A DNA stretch of 64,000 nucleotides. It comes from Nymphalis io (taxonomy: Eukaryota > Arthropoda > Insecta > Lepidoptera > Nymphalidae). Below are positions 47,300 through 60,517 of the stretch, piece by piece. Position numbers and translations under genes: made by a program. The DNA lies in assembly GCF_905147045.1 (NCBI RefSeq), contig NC_065917.1, positions 5,906,501 through 5,970,500 on the forward strand, written 5' to 3'. The notes under the pieces were generated by a model, which worked only from the letters and a program-made list of their open reading frames with translations, did no database searches and was not told the DNA's origin. The first letter of the stretch is position 1, and every line of letters begins with the position of its first letter.

Positions 47300-49019
47300 A
47301 AAATCAACCGAGGACAAACTCCCCCAAGCCGACTGGTCTTCGTGGGGAAAAGAGACCACAACCTTCCAACAGAAAAGAATAGCAAACACCAAAAATCAAC
47401 TATATATGTAGCAGTCCTCAATGTACTTACCCTGAAACAAGAAGAAAATCTCACAGAATTAATTTATGCTTTAGACATCAAGTGAGAAGAATGGGAGAAA
47501 GTATTACTTCCCATGCAGACTACTTACTCTACCATATAGGAGAGACCCAAGGTCACCACGGGGTTGGATTTATTATTCAAAAACATATAACTGAGTGTAT
47601 AGAAGAATTTGTAGGAATATCGGAGCGTATAGCAATAATGAATCTGAAACTACAAGGATATAAAGAACCCTGGTCTATTGTACAAATATATACGCCTACA
47701 GAACAATCGAATTATGAAACAATAGATACATTTTACCATGATCTCAACAAGGCGATCCAAGAGAATACCCATAAAAATGTTATAGTAATGGGAGACTACA
47801 ATGGTCAAATTGGAGCAAGGCGTTTAGGAGAAAACAAAATACTAGGACCATTTACGTATAGTAACAAAACTAGGAGTAGAAAGGGAGATAAAATTACCAA
47901 CTTCGCTCTAGAAAACAACCTAACCATCTTAAATACTATGTTCAAGAAAAATAAAAAAACATGTGGACCTGGGTCTCGCCTGACGGAAAACAAAAAACCA
48001 AATTGATTTTATAATGACTAACAGACCAAGTTACTTCAAGAACTTCAACGGTATCAATAAATTAAACTTCAACACCAATCATAGACTGATCAGAGCAGAG
48101 CTAACTGGAAAGCGACCAAAAAAGCCTAGACCAAGACAAAGCCTCGGAAGCGCAAAGTTCGGAAAACATCAGATAGAAAATCTAACAACCGTCCTGAGGG
48201 ACAAATTCATTCACAGATTTTAAATACAACACTGAGGACTTAGGAGTACAAGCAAAATATAACTGGATGGAGAATAATATTAAAACACAGGCACAACTCA
48301 TTGCAAGTACTAAAACCGAACAAAAAAAATGGTTAACAACAAATACCTACAACTAACTACTCGAAGATAAAAACCACTTAATCAGCAAAAGACATACACA
48401 TGACAGAGGGAAACAGATTGCCAAAATTAGTAAAGAAATTAAAAATACAACAAAGAAAAATAGAAACCAAAGCAGAACTGAAACTATAGAAAAGTATATA
48501 TCCAAAACAGGAGGAGTCAAAAAAGTCTATAAAGAATTGACAAAGCTAAAGGACTGGATGGTAAAAATGAAAAACGACAGTGGGAAATGGAAACATCGCA
48601 GAGCCGACATCCTAGAATTGACAGAAACTTCAGACATTCTCAATATCCTTCAGGCCGAAGCCGAGAAGGCTATAGATACTCATAGGCAAGATAAAGCTCC
48701 AGGACCTGAAGGAAACGAGATACTAAAACATAGCAAGGAAGTCTTAATACCGGTCCTCACAAACATATTTAATGATATCTTAATCACCGAAATTATTCCC
48801 CAGCAGTGGACAGAGTCTAACTATCTACTATCGCCTTATTAACCTTATGTCAAACATATATAAAATTTTTGCCAAGATTATACTAAAAGGAATTGAAAGA
48901 ACCCTAGACGAACACCAACCTATCGAGCAGGCAGGATTCCGTAAAGATTACTCAGTAATCGACCATATCTACGTAGGGCGCCAAGTTTTAGAGAAGTACA
49001 ATGAATACCAACTCAACAT
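47300..49019 (+). pseudogene. RTE-type LINE fragment B3 (with RT deletion)
   Basis: Copy of A3 with the same 35-bp RT deletion at about 48824. Differs by one I/M residue in the MRRMGES start of the endonuclease segment and one base near 48394. Confidence 0.85.
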
Positions 49020-52000
49020 ACTACCTTGTATCTCTACAAATATAGCCTTTACTTAGAAACAGGACCATGTCTATGCAATGGAATAGCGCACCGAATACCG
49101 AGAAAAATGCTTTATGCTAGAGCGAGATGTAAGATATGTGCAAATGGTTTTTATAACCATAAAATAATACATCATGGTAAAAAGTGATGAAAAGTGGTGG
49201 AACTGGTGAAAACTGGTCAACTGGTGGCTATTGAAAAGTCTCACCACAATACTCCTTTCCTCAATTGCTTCTTATTTTGGCAAGCATGGCTAGTTGTCTC
49301 TTTTACACTTGACTAAGAACAGATACATCCACATTCTACACGTCCATCGGGTGTGATAACTTCAACGGTTTAGATGTCAGTAGTGGCGACTGACAATGGC
49401 GTTGTATTGATCGAAAGCGATCATCAATAATTCATAATTAAAAAGATATTTTTTTAAAGTTAAAAACTATATCTTTTACATTTCTTATATACTCAATCTC
49501 GCAAATGTAAATGTTGGGAGTCGCTCAAAAATTATTCCGCCAACAATTAAGGACGTTAAAGAAAGAAATGTTTGAATATTATAGTACATAATTACACGAT
49601 GACTCCAAATAATGTTAAAAATACTGTTTAGAATCCACAATATCTAAACAAATATTATAAAGAGGTAAAGTTTGTGAGGTTGTAGGGGGTAATCTCTGGC
49701 TCTACATAACCGATTTTGAAGATTCATTTGATGTGGCTCCGTATTGGTATACGGAGCCACATCATTTGTGAATGTCATAGGCTAGATATTAACCCGAAAA
49801 ATGAAAAGACTTTTTCGTGGTAGTGGGATTTGCAAAGTAAGTCGGTGAAAAAATGGTCGAACCAAAAGGTTTCTTACGAACGCTGCCTTTACGATGGGAG
49901 ACGTATGATTGAGTTCTAAAGAAAAGTTGTAAACTTGGTAATGCCGACAAAAAAAGTCAGCGACAGCATATGGCTAACTTTTATATTTAAGCCACAAAAA
50001 GTAGTTTTTAATTTAAAAAAATAATCTGAATCGTTAGGTCATGTTTATTGTTCATATAATCAACAATTATGATTTTTTATCAAAATACGTAAACTTATCG
50101 TCTCAAGTGTTTAAAACAAAAGTCTTTTCCCTTTTACTGCATATAATTTGGACGAATATTGGTAAAGAGATAATACGACATAGGTATGGAACCGCGACCG
50201 TGTCGTAATATATTGAGTGATATTTCTATTAGACGGTTTTTTTCATATACAGCAATTAATCAATCTATTTAGAAATAAATTCCTTATTACCAAGGTAATT
50301 TCATTTCGATAAAATTTGTTTTATACAGTTTGTTTTTGGTTGCATTGTTCAAGAGATAATTTAAAATATCAAACTCGCGAGATTACTTTATTAATGTTCG
50401 GTCAATCGATCACAAGTACAAATGTTAACCACCCAACGAGGGTGTGTGAACTTGGTACCCGACTTTTGAAAATCGATTTTTTTCTTTTTAATTCTTATAG
50501 ATATTCGTATGTAGTTGATTTTTTTCGTTTGTTCTAAAAAAAATTGGAGGACATCGAAAAAAACTCATCCCCCGGTTATGTCGGGGGATACTTAAAATGA
50601 ATAGTTGATTCTTGAACCGAATTGTTTGTAGTTGATTGTAGTGGAAAAAAAATACCAGCGATTATACTATCGATGGGGTTGAAAGATAAATCTGGGTCAA
50701 CTCGAACATGAAAGAGTCCAAATCCATAAATGTTTGACTAATATACCTTTCAAGTCTGCTAAGATATTCATCGATTTTGTTCTTATTTGTAAAATTCAAT
50801 AAAGCCTCTTCTCAATTTAGCAGCAATAGTATAACATAAAACCGTCACATATAAAATGTCCATCGTTTTACGAGCAAAAATTCTTAAAAACAACAAAACG
50901 ATTATTATTATTCTTTTAATTTTTGAAGTTTCCGCCCCAATTTACAACGTTAAATAACGTACGATTTTCAACGGACGAGATGTTTGAAGAAAAACGCATA
51001 AGTCAAGTCTACCATCAACAGCATTTTAGAAACAGTCAGTTATACACATATACACATATGAAGTCATATATGCTTCGGGTAAATTGATTATTTTTTTTGG
51101 GGAAAATGTGAAATTGACCAAACTTGCTTCTTATTTTGGTGAGCATGGCTAGTTGTCTCTTTTACTCTTGACTAATAGCAGATACATCCGTTGCGCGGTT
51201 AGAAATTCAACGGTTTTGACATCAGCGGTAGCTCATGATATTGGTCTTGAGGAACCATTTCGCTCAATAATAATAAGTACGGAACATAGAGATACTGCAA
51301 TGTAGAAAAATAAACCTCGAGAATTCAATTGCTTAACAGAAATATAACTTTACATAGTTAGCTCCATACCACAATACTTCTTTCTTCAATAGCTTCTTAT
51401 TTTGGCTAGTTGTCTCTCTTGACTAAGAACAGACACTTTGACATTTTACACGTCCATCGCGTGTGATAACTTCAACGGTTTAGATGTCAGTAGTGGCGAC
51501 TGACAATGGTGTTTTATTGATCGAAAGCGATCTTCAATAATTCATAATTAAAAACATATTTTTTTAAAGTTGAAAACATATCTTTTACATTTATTATATA
51601 CTCAATCTCGCAAATGTTAATGTTGGGAGACGTTCAGAAATTATTCCGCCAACAATACAAGAATAAAAAAACGTTCTAGACGGCATGAAAGAGTTCAAAT
51701 TCACCAATGTTTGAATATTATAGTACAATATTACACGATGACTCCAAATAATGTTAAAAATACTGTTTGGAATCCAGAATATATTTTTATATCATGGCAA
51801 TCGAAAATATACAGCCTTATTATTTATTAGTTTGCATGATAAATTTGGGTCAACACGAACATGAAAAAGTCCAAATCCATAAATGTTTGACTAATATACC
51901 TTTTATGACTTCTAAGATATTCAACGATCTTGTTCCCAGATATACATATACTCGTAACAAATATTTACAGTTAAATGGTGACTCCAAAAAATATTAAAAA

Positions 52001-52090
52001 TAGGATAAACGTACAACTTTAAATGTCGCGAGTCGTCGTCGAGTCTGAAATTATTATTATTAATTTATGAAGTAAACTAACTTAACCCAC
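49020..52090. repeat. Long non-coding spacer with hairpins, unit 2
   Basis: Copy of 20467-23529, containing the hairpin at 49722-49773 and ATCCCCC/GGGGGAT at 50567-50589. From about 50900 differences from unit 1 become frequent, including an extra TACACA repeat near 51050. No gene. Confidence 0.7.
49722..49773. other. Strong hairpin, GATGTGGCTCCGTA stem, unit 2
   Basis: Copy of 21169-21220 without change. Confidence 0.75.
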
Positions 52091-52461
52091 ATTCCTTCTC
52101 TTAACCCATTTCTTCAACAGGTTTATCAGTTCCCTTTTCAGCTCTTCTTCGAGAATTCCCTAATACTTTCCCAAGTTGATGCGCAGCCCAAGCCCAAGTT
52201 AGATCACTTACTTTCAGCCTTGCAATCCACAAGGCAATCTTGTCTTTAAAATCTCTTAATAAATGGTACCCAGATGAGGGTACTATTGGGGGAAAGCTAG
52301 AAGACGTGAGGCAAGATATCCTTACTTTGATTCCCCTCTTTAAAGACTTAGGTTATAGATTTACTCGATAAGTGCGAGTTTTTTCAATATGGAACCGGCC
52401 CCTATAATAACTTCTCTCTTTTCTCTTCCATTCTACCTGGCCTCAAGTAACTGTCTCGTTA
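52091..52461 (+). pseudogene. WYLDDG-type LINE RT fragment, unit 2
   Basis: Copy of 23530-23900, same PDE in place of LDD; a few substitutions. Confidence 0.65.
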
Positions 52462-52520
52462 AACCTTTAATAATAATAAAATGATAATAAAAAAAATATT
52501 AAATTCGGTAAAAATTAATA

Positions 52521-53096
52521 AAATGAGCTTGACTCAGGTTTCCAATTTAAATACCTTGGACACATACTAACCACCAGTCTCAAGGATGATAATAACATTG
52601 AAAGGGAGAGGAGAGCATTGTCAATAAAAGCTAACATGCTTGTCAGAAGATTTGCGCGTGCGTCAAGGGCTGTAAAAAAACATTACTCCGCGCTTACTGT
52701 ACCTTTTTTATACATGTTGTTTGTGGGCTAATTATAAACTAAAATCATACAATGCTTTTCGTGTCCAGTACAGTAACACCTTTAGATTACTGATGGAGTT
52801 GCCTCGCTTCTGTAGTGCTTCAGGGATGTTTGCTGAAGAGAATATAGACTGTTTTTACGCATTAATGCGAAAAGTGTGCATCCTTGGTTCACAGGGTGCG
52901 GGCCAGCTCACACAAAATTCTAATAACAATTGTTAACAGACTTTACTGTTTATTTATAAACCGCTGTTGTAAAGTTTCAGCTGGACCAGTAAATTGTAAA
53001 AGTAGTAGATGGTAGTGTTTATTTTACTTTATTTTTTTGCAATTTTGTATGTATTTGAGTCTTATTACTTGAATAAATAAATTTTTATTATTATTT
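52521..53096 (+). pseudogene. CR1/Rex1-like LINE 3' fragment, unit 2
   Basis: Copy of 23960-24535 that keeps 13 bp lost in unit 1, so the frame continues NIDCFYALMRKV. 3' tail GAATAAATAAATTTTTATT. Confidence 0.75.
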
Positions 53097-53194
53097 AATT
53101 TTCTGGGTACACCTATTTATCCGGAGGTAGTTCCCAAGTTCAATTTAAGTCGGGGGATAATAAGGGGGGGGTCTCCTTTTACTTGCTCAGAACC

Positions 53195-53580
53195 GTCTCA
53201 CTAGGATCTCTGCGCATGTAGCATAGGTTCTGTTGAGAATGTGTTTTGTTGAGCTCGACAGACTTGTCAGTGCGGCTGGGGGAGTGGATCTAGCCAGACT
53301 AAGAGCGGTGTCAAGGGCAGAGTCTGGAGCTTGGTTGCAGGATTTGCCTTCCCGCTACTTTGGGACTCTTTTTGATAATGAATCTTTGCGTGTGGTTGTG
53401 GCTTTCCGCCTGGACTGCGATGTTTGTCAACCACACCATCACCGATGCATCTCCGGGTCCACGGTGGGTGTCAACGGTCATCACGCATTGAGTTGCGGGC
53501 GATGCTCGAAGAGATTTCCCCGACACCACAGCCTAAACGACATTGTCCGGAGGGCTTAGGTTTCGGCGAATGTATGTCGC
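53195..53580 (+). pseudogene. LINE C-terminal Cys/His domain fragment, unit 2
   Basis: Copy of the 24600-25050 fragment (CDVCQPHHHRC, HHALSCGRC, FPRHHSLNDIV). Truncated after GGCGAATGT with loss of the SDGKRP segment, then a short rearranged stretch. Several substitutions from unit 1. Confidence 0.75.
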
Positions 53581-54426
53581 TGATGGCTTGATACTGGTCA
53601 CAATTAAGGGCGTTAAAGAACGTTCTAGACGCCATGAGAGAGTGCTAAAATATTTTTCTATATATATTGTTAGCAAATATCTGTGGTCAATAGCACTGGC
53701 AGCATACACTTTGTAACTGTCACGGACTTCTTTTGTTTATTACTCTTTTTGGCGGGAAATTGTTATCTGTCAGAGTAAGATATCGATATGATCTGTAAAT
53801 GATTTTTATGGCGTAATTAGCTAGTTTGATTTTTATTTCATTCGTGTATTGATAAAATGTCGTTAAACTCGTTATTTTATGATTAATTACTTCTTTTTAA
53901 TTGATAATTAATTTATAAATTTGTTTTTTAAATCAGTCGTTGTATTAGATCTCTACAAACTTAGCCTTTACTTAGAAACAGGACCAAGTATATGCATTGG
54001 AACGACACACGAAAACGAATATGACACATATTTGTAACAATCACCTATCGAGGTATTCAACGGATTCGTAGACTACACGAAACATACCGTAAGCCAGAGC
54101 GACATTGTCCGGAGTTTACGTATACGTTTAAAATCCGTTTCCAAAATTAAACGATTCATATATCTCACAATAGTCATCGAGATATTTAATGGACTTGTAT
54201 ATTAATTTATTTATTTATTTATTCGAAAAGGCACATCTACAGTACATATATTAAACAATAGAAATTAATTCAATACAATATTACGTTTACAAATGTTTGT
54301 AAAGCGAGGCTAAGAAACGATATCGTCTATACTATAGAATACATCTCATGTACATCTCGATAACGTTCAGGAATGATTCCATCTTACGTAAAAACCCTAA
54401 ACAGAGATATTAAACGATCTTGTTCT
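53581..54426. repeat. Unit-2-specific spacer block: theta, delta, gamma, TTTA microsatellite
   Basis: Where unit 1 has one alpha module, unit 2 has ~750 bp: a broken alpha, theta (53650-53790), delta (53840-53920), gamma-like (53940-54195), a (TTTA)n run at about 54203-54222 followed by AAAAGGCACATCTACAG, and a piece like 2150-2240. No gene. Confidence 0.7.
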
Positions 54427-55106
54427 CAGTCTGGTTCTGGTTTGAATCTGTCCTCAACCAAAAATAAGGTTTGTATATTTAAAAAACGTCCGTTTAGAGG
54501 TGTAGTTGAACTTGAAGTAAATAATATAATGTTTGACGTAGTGGAACACGTTAAATATTTAGTGATATGGCTAGATCGGTCTCTTAGTTGGGCTAAACAT
54601 GTTAGCGAGATTAAAGATAAATGCATTAGGTTTTTAACTATATACAAAGTTTTGGTTGGTTCAGGTTGGAGAATTCATCCCAAGCACCTACGTAGGATAT
54701 ATATTTCAATGTTCCGTAGTCGCTCAGATTACACGAGCTTTCTTTATGGAGACAGTTCTCAGGCAAATCTTAAAAAACTTGACTGGACTCAAAATCAGAC
54801 TATACGTATTATAGGTGGTTTTATCAAAAGTACCTCTATCCATGTAATGGAAAGTGAGCTTTCATTACAACTTCTATTTCTTCGTAGGGAATATTTGGGC
54901 CATAAATTTTATATAAAAAATAAAACATATAAGCTCAATTCAATTGCTACTTTATTAAATAATTTATCCGATTTCATGCTATCTTACCAATACCTCGAAA
55001 ATTCGAGGTACCCCCGTAGCTTATGAAATAATAATGTTAATTTTGGAACCAAACGCCCACCTAAATGTCTATTTCTACAATGAATCCCATCTCATAGTGG
55101 CATAAG
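54427..55106 (+). pseudogene. I-like LINE fragment, unit 2 (RNase H truncated)
   Basis: One frame reads SGSGLNLSSTKNKVCIFKKR through VEHVKYLVIWLDRSLSWAKH to YLENSRYPRSL, longer than in unit 1 because the A-run expansion is absent. The frame ends at TGA 55024. The RNase H motif is cut after SHSGIR, and its Trp codon is TGA. It is then joined to a gamma module (AAATCAGTTGTTTT). Confidence 0.8.
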
Positions 55107-57411
55107 AAATCAGTTGTTTTATTAGAACTCCACAAATATAGCTTTTACTTAGAAACAGGACCATGTCTATGCATTGGAAAAGTGCACCGAAAACCGTTTC
55201 CAAAATAAAACGATTTTTATTTGTAACAAAAGTCTATCGAGATATTCAACGGGCTTGTGGGCGAGATGAGAATTAATCGCGAGACGAAACGAGAAAAATG
55301 CTTTACGCTAGAGCGAGATGTAAGATATGTGCAAATGGTTTTTATAACCATAAAATAATACACAAACCATCCGTTTCACCATTGAGTGAACAAGTGTAAT
55401 TATAGTTTATAATGGACATATCAATTAACCGGTATATTCAACGTAAGATATATTACAAGAAAAACTGTGTACAACCACAATGAGAGAAATCCTTAACGCC
55501 AAAAAATTGGTATCGTATTTGCAAAATCTAGCAATCCTGGTAAAAAGTGATGAAAAGTGGTGTTACTGGTGAAAACTGGTCAACTGGTGGCTATTAAAAA
55601 GTCTCACCACAATACTCCTTTCTTCAATTGCTTCTTATTTTGGCAAGCATGGCTAGTTGTCTCTTTTACTCTCGACTACGAACAGATACATTCACATTCT
55701 ACACGTCCATCGGGTGTGATAACTTCAACGGTTTTGATGTCAGTAGTGGCGACTGACAATGGCGTTGTATTGATCGAAAGCGATCTTCAATAATTCATAA
55801 ATAAAAACATATTTTTAAAGTTGAAAACTATATCTTTTACATTTCTTATATACTCAATCTCGCAAATGTAAATGTTGGGAGACGCTCAGAAATTATTATG
55901 ACAACAATTAAGTTCGTTAATGAACGTTCTAGACGCCACGAAAGAGTCCAAATTCATAAATGTTTGACTAATATACCTTTCAAGTCTGCTAAGATATTCA
56001 ACGATCTTGTTCTCAGTTGTAAACTTCAATAAAGCCTCCTCTCAATTTAGCAGCAATAGTTAGTAAATAACACGTCACCTTTATATATAAAACGATGAAA
56101 AAATTATATCTTTTACATTCCTTAGATATTCAATCTTGTTACTACGACGTCAATAAATACCTGTTTCACAGACATTCATAGTGTGTCAAGATTTGATTCC
56201 TAATGAGAAAATGAGAACGATCGAAAGTCATGAATATTTTTTTAAAATAATTCAAATTAACAGCTTTGTCGAAGAAGTGGTTTTAGTTTTGTAATTCATT
56301 TTATATATTTTTCTAATTTATATATTAGGTATTCGAATATAGATCTCGAATTTTTGTCATGTTATATTCACGTGCATAAAATATTTTCCTATACATCTAT
56401 TGTTAGCAAATATCTGTGGACAATAGCACTGGCAGCATACACTTCGTAACTGTCACTGACTTGTTTTGTTTATTATTACTATTTTAGGCGGGAAATTGTT
56501 ATCTGTCACAGTAAGATATCGATATTGTATCGATATAACATATATTGATAAAATGTTGTTAAATTTGTTATTTTGCGATTAATTACTTCTTTTTAATTAC
56601 TATTTAATTTCTGTCTTAAAGTATATTTTATATAATCTATAAATTTGTTTTTAAAATCAGTCGTTTTATTAGAACTCCACAAATATAGCCTTTACTTAGA
56701 AACAGGGCCATGTCTATGCATTGGAAAAGTGCACCGAAACCGTTTCCAAAATTAAACGATTTTTATTTGTAACAATAGTCTATCGAGATATTCAACGGGC
56801 TTGTGGGCCAGATGAGAATTAATGGCGAGACGAAACGAGAAAAATGCTTTATGCTAGAACGAGATGTAAGATATGTGCAAATGGTTTTAATACCCATAAA
56901 ATAATACACCAACCATCCATTTCACCATTGAGTGAACAAGTGATAAATTTTAGTTTATAATGGATATAATAAATTGCCGCTATATTCAATGTAAGAAATT
57001 TTACAAGAAAAACTATTTACGAACATTATGAGAAAAATCCTTAACGTCAAACGATTTGTAATTGTATTTGCGAAATCTAGCAATCCTGGTGAAAAGTGAT
57101 GAAAAGTGGTGGAACTGGTGAAAAGTGGCTATTGAAAAGTCTCACCACAATACTCCTTTCTTAAATTGCTTCTTATTTTGGCAAGCATGGCTAGTTGTCT
57201 CTTTTACTCTTGACTAAGAACAGATACATTTACATTCTACACGTCCATCGCGTGTGATAACTTCAACGGTTTAGATGTCAGTAGTGGCGACTGACAATGG
57301 CGTTGTATTGATCGAAAGCGATCTTAAATAAATAATTCATAATTAAAAACATTTTATTTAAGTTGAAAACTATATCTTTTACATTTCTTATATACTCAAT
57401 CTCGCAAATGT
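55107..57411. repeat. Tandem gamma-beta-alpha-theta-delta series, unit 2
   Basis: Copy of about 26240-28549, without the first delta. Differences from unit 1 are scattered (for example GGCTATTGAAAAG instead of GGCAACTGAATAG near 57128). No gene. Confidence 0.8.
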
Positions 57412-58324
57412 AAATGTTGGGAGTCGTTCAGAAATTATTCCGCCAACAATTAAGGCCCTTAAAGAACGTTCTAGACGCCACGAAAGAGTCCAAATTCATA
57501 AATGTTTGACTAATAATATGACCTTTCAAGTCTGCTAAGATATTCAACGATCTTGTTCCCAGATATAAACTTGTAAAGATTAGCGACAATGACTCAAAAA
57601 ACGGAAAAGGGGAAGTACAACGCGACCCGTCAAACGGTAATGTAGAATTTAAAAACAATCGCCTATGAAAATTACTTTTTCGACTGTGATTTCGAAATAT
57701 AACGATTGCTGAAGAACTAAAAATTTTGGAAACAGAGAAATTCATCAAACTTGCTTTTATTTCGGTGAGCATGGCTAGTTGTCTCTTTTACTCTTGACTA
57801 AGAACAAATATATCCATTGCGCGGTCAGGAATTGAACGGTTTTGATATCAGTGGTGGCGAATGACGATGGTCTTGAGGAACCATTTCGCTCAATAATAAT
57901 AAGTATGAGACATAGAGATACTGCGTCGTAGAAAAACTAACCTCGAGAATTCAATTGCTTTAGAGAAATATTAGGTAACATAGTTAGTTCCATATAGACC
58001 CTAATTAATACTCCCAAGAAAGTAAAACCCATAAATGTACCTGTTAGAAGACGTTCAGAAATTATTTCTACAACAATACAAGAGTAAAAGAACGTTCTAG
58101 ACGCCATAGGAGTCCAAATCCATTAATGTTTGAATATTATAGTATATAATAACACGATAACTCCAACAATATATTTTTATATTATGGCTATCGAACATAT
58201 ACAGCCTTATTGATGAAGTTGAATGATAAATTTGGGTCAACTCGAACATGAAAGAATCCAAATCCATAAATGTGTGACTAATATACCTTTCAAGTCTGCT
58301 AAGATATTCAACGATCTTGTTCCC
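57412..58324. repeat. Rearranged start of unit 3 with a unique segment
   Basis: Alpha (57468-57560), then 57567-57735, which I find nowhere else in the window (around GGGGAAGTACAACGCGACCC). That stretch reads open for about 28 codons on the plus strand, but I recognise nothing. A beta-like module and alpha-like pieces follow. The 114-codon minus-strand frame across this block is a composite of modules and probably not a gene. Confidence 0.65.
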
Positions 58325-59286
58325 AGATATACACTCGTAACAATTAGTTATAATTAAATGATGACCCCAAATAATATTAAAAATAGGATAAACGTACAAC
58401 TTTAAATGTCACGAGTCGTCGTCGAGTCTGAAATTATTCCGCGAACAGTTTATGAAGTAAAATAACGTAAAGCTGCGTATAAATTGCCTGCGCGTACGTG
58501 GCGAATATACATTCTATGTAGGTACATAGATCATATTACAATAATAAAAATAAATTTGTTTAAGTAACGATACTATTGTTTATTTTAATACGCATCACTT
58601 TATTGGGTTTCTGTTATTATAAACTGTTATTATAATAACAATAACAAAACGTGTTAAAACAAGCAGATACTAGAGAGCACACATTGAAGACAGAAATACG
58701 TCCCAAATTGGGACATTACTATTTCGAGTATTAGTCTGTATCGAGCAAAACGACGAGCATGACAGCTGATAATAAATATTAAAAATGCCGTTCTCTGTAT
58801 ACATAAGCTTCACAATGAATGACGCGCAAATAAATAGAACACGAAAGATCTCATACCACATGTGAATGCCTAAAATTGTTTATTTATTTAAAGACGATAA
58901 ATATTTTTTGTTCCGAGTGACATATTTGAAGATTATAAATTAAAGTTGAAAAAAAACGATCGAATCTATCAAAGTATACTATTCTCAAGTAGTACAAATT
59001 CATTTCACTTTCATTCAGTATCTATAGACTACATACTCTTTTATACAACATCACTTTGATCAGTTCGAGCTCGAGCAATATAAAAACAAAACAGAATTAA
59101 AAAAAACATTTATTTAAAAAAACAAGTAAAAAAAAAACATAACTAGTAGACATTTATATTTATAATGTCAATACATACTTAATAGGAAAATCAAAATATA
59201 AACACAAAAACGTTTAACTTAAAGCTAAGAAGTAAAGAATACAACATTAATACAAGACTGAGGACGATATAACCCGCACGCGATCA
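58325..59286. repeat. Epsilon module, unit 3
   Basis: Copy of 148-1114. The alpha-to-epsilon junction is intact here (CCCAGATATACACTCG), an empty site for the TIR transposon. No gene. Confidence 0.75.
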
Positions 59287-59429
59287 GTGTCCCAGTGCGA
59301 GTGTTGTTTAACTACTCGATAGCGTTGTCGTCAACTGCGATTGGTATGGAATGAAAACAGCGCCATCTAGTGACATTAACGGAAATCCCATACAAATCGC
59401 AGGTAACGTCTACTACTCGCACTAGACAC
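59287..59429. mobile_element. Palindromic MITE-like element, unit 3
   Basis: Full-length copy of 1115-1257, with the GCGCCATCTAGTG core at 59360-59372. Confidence 0.6.
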
Positions 59430-59840
59430 ACCAAAAAGCTCCATACGTGGTCGTATTAAAACTCTCCAAAGATAGCCTTTACTTAGAAACAGAATTCATA
59501 TGCATGTCACACATATTTGTAACAATCATCTATCGAGGTATTCAACGGATTGTCCGGAGTTTACTTATACGTTTAAAAACCGTTTCCAAAATTAAACGAT
59601 TCTTATATGTCACAATATTCTGTCGAGATATTCAACGGGCTTGTGAGAAACGAGAAAAATGCTTTACGCTAGAGCGAGATGTAAAATATGCGCAAATGGT
59701 TTTTAATACCCATAAAATAATACACCAACCATCCATTTCACCATGAGTGAACAAGCGTAATTATAGTTTATAATGGACATATAAAATTGCCGGTATATTC
59801 AATGTAAGAAATATTACAAGAATAACTGTTTACGACCACT
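59430..59840. repeat. Gamma module, unit 3
   Basis: Copy of 1258-1668. No gene. Confidence 0.7.
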
Positions 59841-60110
59841 ATGAGAAAAATCCTTATCGCCATAAAATTGGCATTGTTTTTGCGAAATGTCGCAATTTCT
59901 GGTGAAAAGTCTCACCATAATACTCCTATATGGAAGCGGGAGCAGAAACGTCTGGAAATTACTATACTATACTGGAAATTGTATAAATATAGTGAGGAGA
60001 AAGCGAGAGAGTATACTTATGAACATTGTAATGAGAGATTAGTATTCCCTTTTTTCAATCAAGGAAAAAATCTAAATACAATGGTTACTTGTGAAAAAAT
60101 TTCAACTTAG
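59841..60110 (+). CDS. Hypothetical 89-aa ORF, copy 5
   Basis: Same unrecognised ORF, carrying A at the first variable site (as in 6317) and S at the second (as in 1669), so it mixes the variants of the other copies. Not a confident gene. Confidence 0.25.
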   Translation: MRKILIAIKLALFLRNVAISGEKSHHNTPIWKREQKRLEITILYWKLYKYSEEKAREYTYEHCNERLVFPFFNQGKNLNTMVTCEKIST

Positions 60111-60517
60111 TACTGGTGCTTTGTAAACACAACAAATACCGCAATGGAAATTAATTCAATACACTTCAACAGAAAACTTTAAAGTAGAAAAATTTAAATG
60201 GCGAATATGCGTTTTCAGTACCTAATATTTGGGACTGAGAGAACATCGACCCTCGTATACTAAGAGATCATTGAGAAAAGCCGATCAATTGGATGGACAC
60301 TGCAATAACAATATTACGTTTACAAATGATTGTAAAGCGAGGCTAAGAAACGATATCGTCTATACTATAGAGTATACATCTCGATAACGTTCAGGAACGA
60401 TGCAGTCTTACCTAAGAATCTTAAACAGAGTTCTAGCCGCCACGAAAGAGTCCAAATTCATAAATGTTTGACTAATATACCTATCAAGTCTGTTAAGATA
60501 TTCAACGATCTTGTTCT
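60111..60517. repeat. Non-coding spacer, unit 3
   Basis: Copy of 1939-2340 ending in an alpha module, then switching to the I-like LINE at TTGTTCTCAGTC instead of continuing to an RTE fragment. Confidence 0.75.

Larger units (their letters stand above)
28550..57411. repeat. Macro-repeat unit 2 (28.86 kb, head-to-tail tandem)
   Basis: Second full copy of the macro-repeat. It is ~310 bp longer than unit 1. It lacks the RNase H-like end of the I-like LINE fragment (25.83-26.09 kb in unit 1) but has an extra ~750-bp block of spacer modules at 53647-54412. It also carries a longer SINE poly-A tail near 41680. The repeat junction at 57411/57412 has the same sequence as at 28549/28550. Confidence 0.97.

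Noticed and set aside
28550..57411. Assembly duplication as the explanation for the macro-repeat
   Set aside because: The two units differ by substitutions, homopolymer lengths and large structural changes after 24.9 kb. It remains testable with long reads.
57428..57772. 114-codon minus-strand frame in unit 3
   Set aside because: It spans an alpha module, a unique segment and part of a beta module. No domain is recognisable and the composition follows the modules.
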